Shown in pieces: positions 59,184 to 64,000 of a stretch of DNA of 64,000 nucleotides. The notes beneath the pieces were generated by a model, which was given only the letters and a program-made list of their open reading frames with translations, ran no database searches and was not told the origin of the DNA. Position 1 is the first letter of the stretch. Each line of letters begins with the position of its first letter. The position numbers and the translations under genes were made by a program. Source of the stretch: Brevibacillus dissolubilis (lineage in GTDB: Bacteria; Bacillota; Bacilli; Brevibacillales; Brevibacillaceae); assembly GCF_006170445.1 (NCBI RefSeq), contig NZ_VCNA01000008.1, positions 1 through 64,000 of the forward strand, written 5' to 3'.

Positions 59184-59756
59184 ATGGATTTATCCTTCTA
59201 TAAGATGACCTCGCTGGAAGAATGGATCACCAAGCACTACATAACACACGGTATCCTAACACCGCAAGATATGGAGATTGAGCGGATTTGTGCTTCCTTT
59301 GGCGGTGAAGTGAGCTATACCCGGATGCAGTCCCATGCGATTTGGATGGATGACGGCACCAACGACTTTTTGGTTATGCTCAACCGCAATCTGAGTGAAT
59401 CTGATAGGCGAACCGAGTTTTTCCATGAGTTATGCCATCCCCTTCGCCACGGCAGCAACCAATTGCAGTCCAGCTGCTCCATGCGCAATCTGCAGGAGGG
59501 GCAGGCCTCTTCGTTTCAGCTTTATGCCTCGATTCCCTTTTTCATGGTGCAGAAGCTCTCCCTGCCCCGCTACGAACAGGATTTGATCGAGCTGTTGGCA
59601 CACGAGTTCAATGTCACTCCCGAACTGGCCAGCCGGCGGTTCGACCAGATCAAGCGGCGCATCTGGCAGGAACAGCTCCACCAGTTATTTATCAGCTATA
59701 TCCATAAACAAAAACGCAAGCAACCCAAGCACCAGGCTGCTGCATCCAATCAGTGA
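59184..59756 (+). CDS. ImmA/IrrE-type metallopeptidase
   Basis: 190 residues. Zinc motif TEFFHELCHPLRHG (HExxH) near residue 75 and further acidic residues; C-terminal helical region ends basic and Gln-rich. ImmA-type proteases cleave the cognate Xre repressor to induce ICEBs1 or prophages. Placement directly after the repressor gene supports this role here. GGAGG lies just upstream of ATG 59184. XkdA of PBSX is the corresponding gene. Confidence 0.85.
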   Translation: MDLSFYKMTSLEEWITKHYITHGILTPQDMEIERICASFGGEVSYTRMQSHAIWMDDGTNDFLVMLNRNLSESDRRTEFFHELCHPLRHGSNQLQSSCSMRNLQEGQASSFQLYASIPFFMVQKLSLPRYEQDLIELLAHEFNVTPELASRRFDQIKRRIWQEQLHQLFISYIHKQKRKQPKHQAAASNQ

Positions 59757-59783
59757 CCACGATCCCAACCGCTGTCTAACGCG

Positions 59784-59825
59784 AAAAAACCCTCTCCCGC
59801 ATATTCTGCAAAGAGAGGGTTTTTA
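59784..59825 (+). terminator. Intrinsic terminator of the repressor operon
   Basis: AAAAACCCTCTC/GAGAGGGTTTTT hairpin. Confidence 0.85.
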
Positions 59826-59967
59826 CTTTTGTTGTATATCCAACCTAAGTCCTATCAACCACAAGACTAATCAGTAATAAGACTCATTTTTTAACCGATT
59901 ATTTTAACTGTTAGCACAGTGCATTATAATATAATAAATCAAAAAATGTTACAAGGAGGTGACGAAT

Positions 59968-61221
59968 ATGATTACGATGTCTCCGTATGTATTAACGATG
60001 GATCGGCTTAATCGTTATCGGCAAACTATGCATCAAGCGTCATTGAAGACGCCCCGTTTTCCTGTATCCGCGCACTCATTTCATTCTCTGTATCTCAAGC
60101 AGCAGAGCTGGTCGATTAATACCGCGATGGCGCTCACCAAGCTCCTCGAACATAACCAAGACCTGCTGGATGCTGCGCTTCAGCTGGACAGCAGCAAGCA
60201 AAACAGTGCGATCAACAGCCGGAATGCTGTCTCCTCCAACCCTGCTGCGGCAACCGTAACCGCCCAGAGCAAGGCGAAGTCCGACACCTATTCACTTAGC
60301 ATCAGCCGGTTGGCCACATCTCAGACCAATCAGGGATTTTCCCTCTACAGCAATGCTCCCTCTTCCTTTGCCCCAGGACACAACACCTTTCAGCTGACAG
60401 CCAATGGCAAGGAGCACAGCTTCACCTTCTACTCCTCCCCTTATGACACCAACAAGCAAGGGCTTAACAAAATGGCCCAGACCATCAATGAACAACGCAT
60501 CGGTGTAACCGCGCAAGTCGTCAATGATCAAGCGACAGGCAAAAGCCAATTGGTTCTGACAAGTGACAAGACAGGTACGACCAGTGGATTTTCCCTGCGT
60601 GATGTAGAAGGCAACAGCGTAGAGGTATCAGGTGCGAACCTGATCCACCAGCAAGCACAGGATGCTTCCTATAAAGTAAACGGTACGGCTTATATCTCCG
60701 GCTCCAATAAAGTATGGATCGGCGATGGCAAAGACGTAGAAGTCTTGCTTCACAAAACGACGACAGAACCCGTCCAGATCAACGTCGCTCCCGACCGTGA
60801 CAAGATCATCAAATCCGTCAAAACCTTCGTTCATGCCGTCAACAACTTCCTCAGCTTCTTGGGTGACCAGGCCACCACTTTGGCTGAGACGCTGTACCGC
60901 AAATGGCAACGCCTCTTCCTCTCCGACACACGGGGAGAAGCATTGGGTTTGACCCGCAAGACTGACGGTTCTTTTGAGCTGGATGAAGAAAAGCTGGAAG
61001 CCGCAATCGAAGAGGATTTTGCCTCTGTCGAACAGACGCTTGGCGGTACGATCGGACTCGGTACCAAGGTACGTCGCGAGGCAGAACGGCTGCAGGTTTC
61101 TTCCCTTGGTTCTTATTCCCGTTCCTCGCTCAATCAAAACCCATATCAGACTTATATGTTGCCTAATTTATTTTATCAACAGGCGACTGCAATCGGATTA
61201 TTATTTAATGAAGCTTATTAG
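59968..61221 (+). CDS. FliD-like (flagellar hook-associated protein 2-like) orphan
   Basis: 417 residues. The central part has FliD-type repeats: DTYSLSISRLATSQTNQ, NTFQLTANGKEHSFTFY, LNKMAQTINEQRIGVTAQVVNDQATGKSQLVLTSDKTGT. A helical C-terminal part precedes. The usual FliD N-terminal motif and the flagellar cap context are missing: no flagellar gene is in the window. AAGGAGGTGA, a perfect anti-Shine-Dalgarno match, precedes ATG 59968. Could be a second FliD paralogue or a surface protein. Confidence 0.65.
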   Translation: MITMSPYVLTMDRLNRYRQTMHQASLKTPRFPVSAHSFHSLYLKQQSWSINTAMALTKLLEHNQDLLDAALQLDSSKQNSAINSRNAVSSNPAAATVTAQSKAKSDTYSLSISRLATSQTNQGFSLYSNAPSSFAPGHNTFQLTANGKEHSFTFYSSPYDTNKQGLNKMAQTINEQRIGVTAQVVNDQATGKSQLVLTSDKTGTTSGFSLRDVEGNSVEVSGANLIHQQAQDASYKVNGTAYISGSNKVWIGDGKDVEVLLHKTTTEPVQINVAPDRDKIIKSVKTFVHAVNNFLSFLGDQATTLAETLYRKWQRLFLSDTRGEALGLTRKTDGSFELDEEKLEAAIEEDFASVEQTLGGTIGLGTKVRREAERLQVSSLGSYSRSSLNQNPYQTYMLPNLFYQQATAIGLLFNEAY

Positions 61222-61243
61222 TTATTGGTGTAAACAACGGAAC

Positions 61244-61284
61244 AAAAAAAGTGGTATGCGCTTCATCGGCATACCACTTTTTTT
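61244..61284. terminator. Bidirectional intrinsic terminator
   Basis: AAAAAAAGTGGTATGC/GCATACCACTTTTTTT hairpin between convergent genes. Confidence 0.9.
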
Positions 61285-61299
61285 GCGTTGATTCCGAAG

Positions 61300-61770
61300 T
61301 TAGCTGCGACCCATCAAGGAATCGAGATCTTCATGATCGTTGACACCTGTGACGATTGTGGTGGACTGGATGGTCGGCTCCTGTTGTCCGCCGCCTCCGC
61401 CCATCATGCCTTGTACTTTATCCACAATCTGCGGCACAGACTCAAGGATACGGTCGTACAGATGCGTGGAGTTCTCCAGCGGGATGGAACGGATGCCTTG
61501 CTTGCCTACCACAAGGAATGCAACCGGCGTAATGGATACACCGCCACCGCTACCGCCACCAAAAGGGTGGTCAACATCTGGGTGTGGATGATCAGCCGTA
61601 TTGAATTCACTTCCACCTGCTGCAAAACCAAAACCTACCTTGGAGATCGGCAAAATCACACTGCCGTCCGGTGTCTCCACCGGGTCACCGATGATCGTAT
61701 TAACATCGACCATATGCTTGAGGTTTTCCATCGTCGTCTTCATTAAGCCCTGAATGGGGTGGTCTGCCAT
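61300..61770 (-). CDS. ytfJ: Sporulation protein YtfJ (GerW family)
   Basis: 156 residues. Family pattern: HPIQGLMKTTMENLKHMVDVNTIIGDPVETPDGSVILPISKVGFGFAAGGSEF, then a Gly-rich GGGSGGGVSITPVAFLVV. GerW/YtfJ is a spore-associated protein needed for normal germination in Bacillus. AAGGAAAGG precedes ATG 61770, used in place of 61854. It overlaps the upstream ytfI-like gene by 28 bases, the gene order of Bacillus. Confidence 0.9.
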   Translation of the reverse strand: MADHPIQGLMKTTMENLKHMVDVNTIIGDPVETPDGSVILPISKVGFGFAAGGSEFNTADHPHPDVDHPFGGGSGGGVSITPVAFLVVGKQGIRSIPLENSTHLYDRILESVPQIVDKVQGMMGGGGGQQEPTIQSTTIVTGVNDHEDLDSLMGRS

Positions 61771-62438
61771 TTGCGCACACGTCCTTTCCTTAGCTTCTTC
61801 AGAATACGAACTCCTGCGACAATAGCGTGTCCTACCCGAAAGTGAACTATACAAGTCAAGTGGGTTCGGATACTAGTATCATTCCACAACGGCTCCACAC
61901 TGATACGCGGTGATTCCTCCAACGGGATATAGGCGGAAAAGAAGGAAATCACGTAGCTTTTCAGACTATAGGCAAGTCCGGTCAAGGTACCGGTGACAGC
62001 CGCATCCCCCACTCCAAAAGCCGTATCCCACTCAAACCTGTCACAGCGCATCTTACGTAACAGGGCACGGAGAATGGGATGAAAATCCTCGACATACATG
62101 AGCAGCTCGCGGTATTTTTCCAGAAGCCGGTCAATGATGGTTAAATCAATTCCGCCCTCCACCAGTTGATTCCCGGTTTCCTTTTCCTTGATTTCCGCTT
62201 TTAGCTCCGGTTCCATTTTTCCTTCCTTTTTCTTTAAGATCAAAAAAGGAACCTCGAATTTTTTTCGAATCAGACCATACCACACTTTTACATGGACATC
62301 GCACTGGTCATCTTCGCCACGCCGCAGGTACTGGAGATTTACTTCCACCGGCGTGATTATCAGAATCAGCAAAATCAACAAAAGTGCAAGCAACACCCAG
62401 AATAATATCGACCCTAATAAAGAGATCCATCCGAACAA
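61743..62438 (-). CDS. DUF2953 protein (YtfI-like)
   Basis: 231 residues. One N-terminal membrane helix (LFWVLLALLLILLILIITPVEVNL), then a soluble DUF2953 domain ending near VGHAIVAGVRILKKLRKGRV. The adjacent ytfJ is the usual partner and suggests a sporulation role. The best start is TTG 62438, with GGGTGGGG 6 bases upstream. Both are part of the terminator at 62443-62483; the longer frame to 62558 overlaps the preceding gene. Confidence 0.75.
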   Translation of the reverse strand: MFGWISLLGSILFWVLLALLLILLILIITPVEVNLQYLRRGEDDQCDVHVKVWYGLIRKKFEVPFLILKKKEGKMEPELKAEIKEKETGNQLVEGGIDLTIIDRLLEKYRELLMYVEDFHPILRALLRKMRCDRFEWDTAFGVGDAAVTGTLTGLAYSLKSYVISFFSAYIPLEESPRISVEPLWNDTSIRTHLTCIVHFRVGHAIVAGVRILKKLRKGRVRKWQTTPFRA

Positions 62439-62442
62439 AAAA

Positions 62443-62483
62443 TCCCCACCCTTCGGCTTTAGTATGAGCCGATTGGGTGGGGA
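62443..62483 (-). terminator. Intrinsic terminator overlapping the ytfI start signals
   Basis: TTCCCCACCC..GGC / GCC..GGGTGGGGA stem followed by TTTTTTG on the minus strand. It ends the SLH-3D gene. Its 3' arm is the ribosome site and its T-run the TTG start of the next gene. Confidence 0.7.
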
Positions 62484-62506
62484 ATATGTTCCAACTCTAG
62501 TGACAG

Positions 62507-63487
62507 CTAGTCCAAAATGTAAACTTTGGTGTCCTTTTGTCTTCCGTAAGCCAGACACGCTTGAAGGGAAGGCAAAAATACATCAATATGATTACTTTTC
62601 ACAGCTGATCCGATGTCAGCTGCTACCGCATAGCCATATCCCTCGATGTAGAGGTGTGTGCCCAGCGGAATCACTTTTGGATCAACAGCCACCATGCCCT
62701 CACGCAGATTCCAGCCCAGATAGGCCTTGTTTCCTCCGCTGTTGTAATAGGCAGTGGTTTGAACAGTCATGACACGTTTGTATTCAAATGTAAAAGGTTT
62801 TTCACGCTTCAGCTTGGTTTGGGAAATGCGCGGTTCAAACAGATTCTTGTACGCATAGCTGGCAGCCTCTGCACGCGTCATCAGCTTTTTTGGCTCCAGA
62901 TTTCCCTCGATTGGTTTTGTCAGCTTGTTGGTCAATGCATAAGCAAAATTCCGTTGTCCCCACGTATCCACCTCATCATTGTCTGGATACGCATTGAGCG
63001 TCTGGATCGATGTGGACCAACGCATGTTGTTCACGCGGCCACTGTCGCCCATCGACCGGATCAGAATCGCCACCAGCTCTTGACGCTCCACAGGGTCATT
63101 CGCCTGCAGGACAATCTTACCGCCGCTTACCTTGCCCTGAATGATCCCCAGACGAAAAGCGGTCTCCGCATAAGGAGCAAGCCAGTTGTCCGGCGTCACG
63201 TCTGCAAAGCTCATCTTCTTCACAGGCTCCGGTTCAATCCCGTTGGCGGCGAGGAAAAGCGTAAGCATCTCCCCACGGGTGATCGGTTCATTCGGACGGA
63301 AGGTTTCCGTCTCATTCATCTTGACGACACCATTGTTATACAATTCAGTAATTTCTTTCTCTGCCCAGTGTTCAGCAATATCAGTGAACGGGGTCTGTTT
63401 GGTCAGATTCGTTTCTGCTGCGAATGCCGGAGTGGCAGTCATAAGTGCCAACGACATCAGCGAGGCAAGGAACAGCTTCTTGGCCAT
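62507..63487 (-). CDS. SLH-domain protein with a C-terminal 3D lytic domain
   Basis: 326 residues. A signal peptide (MAKKLFLASLMSLALMTATPAFA) is followed by three S-layer-homology repeats (FTDIAEHWAEKEITELYNNGVVKMNETETFRPNEPITRGEMLTLF and two later ones). The C-terminal 3D domain (VDPKVIPLGTHLYIEGYGYAVAADIGSAVKSNHIDVFLPS) carries its three aspartates. SLH repeats bind pyruvylated wall polymers; 3D domains occur in peptidoglycan lytic transglycosylases. AGGAGG lies 6 bases before ATG 63487. Confidence 0.9.
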   Translation of the reverse strand: MAKKLFLASLMSLALMTATPAFAAETNLTKQTPFTDIAEHWAEKEITELYNNGVVKMNETETFRPNEPITRGEMLTLFLAANGIEPEPVKKMSFADVTPDNWLAPYAETAFRLGIIQGKVSGGKIVLQANDPVERQELVAILIRSMGDSGRVNNMRWSTSIQTLNAYPDNDEVDTWGQRNFAYALTNKLTKPIEGNLEPKKLMTRAEAASYAYKNLFEPRISQTKLKREKPFTFEYKRVMTVQTTAYYNSGGNKAYLGWNLREGMVAVDPKVIPLGTHLYIEGYGYAVAADIGSAVKSNHIDVFLPSLQACLAYGRQKDTKVYILD

Positions 63488-63651
63488 CATCAACCTCCTA
63501 TTTTTAGGTATGTACCTTTTTTTTCGTCACTTATTACCAACACGTGCAAAACCTTATGTACTATTTTACAAGATTAAAACTCATAAACAATGCATAAAAC
63601 TTTCCAATCACTGATGAAGCCAGTCATACCAATGGTTTTTTCCTCCACACA

Positions 63652-63686
63652 AAAAGAACACCCCCGTTAAACGAGGGTGCCTTTTT
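63652..63686 (-). terminator. Intrinsic terminator of the SASP gene
   Basis: GCACCCTCG/CGGGGGTG-type hairpin followed by TTCTTTTTG on the minus strand. Confidence 0.8.
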
Positions 63687-63701
63687 CATCCACATATGCA
63701 A

Positions 63702-63902
63702 TTATTGTTGAGCAAGTTGTTGCTCAGCGAAGCTTACGAGACGCTTGGTGATTTCACCCCCTACAGACCCGTTTTGACGGGATGTAGTGTCAGCGCCAAG
63801 TTGTACACCGAACTCAGAAGCAATCTCATATTTGAGTTGATCCAGAGCTTGGTTCGCTTGGGATACGAGCAGTTGGTTACGAGAGCCGCCGTTGTTAGCC
63901 AT
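63702..63902 (-). CDS. Alpha/beta-type small acid-soluble spore protein
   Basis: 66 residues: [20 protein letters not shown], then the GPR protease recognition segment [33 protein letters not shown]. The family coats spore DNA and protects it from UV and heat; GPR cleaves it at germination after Glu in [22 protein letters not shown] precedes the ATG. A forespore (sigma-G) promoter is expected in 63906-64000, but no clear match is seen. Confidence 0.95.
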   Translation of the reverse strand: MANNGGSRNQLLVSQANQALDQLKYEIASEFGVQLGADTTSRQNGSVGGEITKRLVSFAEQQLAQQ

Positions 63903-64000
63903 GTTGTTTTCACCTCCCCGCTGTTGGTAGGTATAATATGAGCGTTCAGCGGGGTTCTCATGCGTACCATTTTTTTCATACGTCTATATAGTAGTCCAGT

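Noticed and set aside
63903-64000. Sigma-G promoter for the SASP gene
   Set aside because: Expected on family grounds, but I could not align both -35 and -10 elements at the right spacing.

Overview
The window is about 53% G+C chromosomal DNA from an endospore-forming member of the Bacillota. Signs of this are an alpha/beta-type small acid-soluble spore protein at the right end, a YtfI/YtfJ(GerW) sporulation pair, a YhaM nuclease, an LCP wall protein, many strong AAGGAGG ribosome sites, TTG and GTG starts, and PBSX-type phage tail genes. An Alicyclobacillaceae/Paenibacillaceae-type organism (for example Tumebacillus or Brevibacillus) fits, but the sequence alone does not settle the genus.

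Layout. 1-150: edge of an IS3-family insertion sequence. 0.2-6.6 kb: SdpI-like protein, YtnP-like lactonase, and a 1420-residue diguanylate cyclase with degenerate kinase and ATPase modules. 7-24 kb: homoserine dehydrogenase, FadH-type dienoyl-CoA reductase behind a FadR-like operator, hydroxyacid dehydrogenase, LCP protein, pseudouridine catabolism (psuK-psuG), Eis-like acetyltransferase, Fsr-like exporter, and an unusual three-gene SEC-C operon with a nested internal start. 24-41 kb: a decayed LysR/isochorismatase pair, YhaM, DedA, MarR, a Fur-box heme monooxygenase, small membrane and lipoproteins, a homogentisate catabolic cluster (fumarylacetoacetase-family hydrolase, hmgA, flavin reductase), RluA, a soluble chemoreceptor and Tpx. 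42-45.4 kb: pyruvate carboxylase. 59.9-64 kb: orphan FliD-like protein, sporulation genes, an SLH-3D cell-wall protein and a SASP.

45.5-59.8 kb is a headless contractile tail cluster (tailocin-like). It has tail terminator, sheath, tube, a frameshifted tape-measure chaperone pair, tape measure, baseplate genes XkdP-XkdU, a fibre, and an AT-richer tip protein. Capsid, portal, terminase and lysis genes are absent. A divergent control region at 58.57-58.72 kb carries a repressor gene, an ImmA/IrrE-type protease gene and an ArpU/Xpf-like activator gene. It contains four CAAC-N5/6-GTTG operators, two of which overlap the two promoters. The tail operon has its own leader with 11-bp iterons, a -10 element and an intrinsic terminator. 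An adaA-ogt alkylation-repair pair sits inside the cluster on the other strand.

The second notable discovery is a family of four intergenic elements of about 225-250 bp (6.9, 12.4, 28.7 and 29.1 kb). They share short conserved motifs (ACTGTCCGCT, GGG(T)CAAAAA, GTTTGCCC) but have long stems of different sequence that keep their complementarity. That pattern suggests a structured RNA family I do not recognise.
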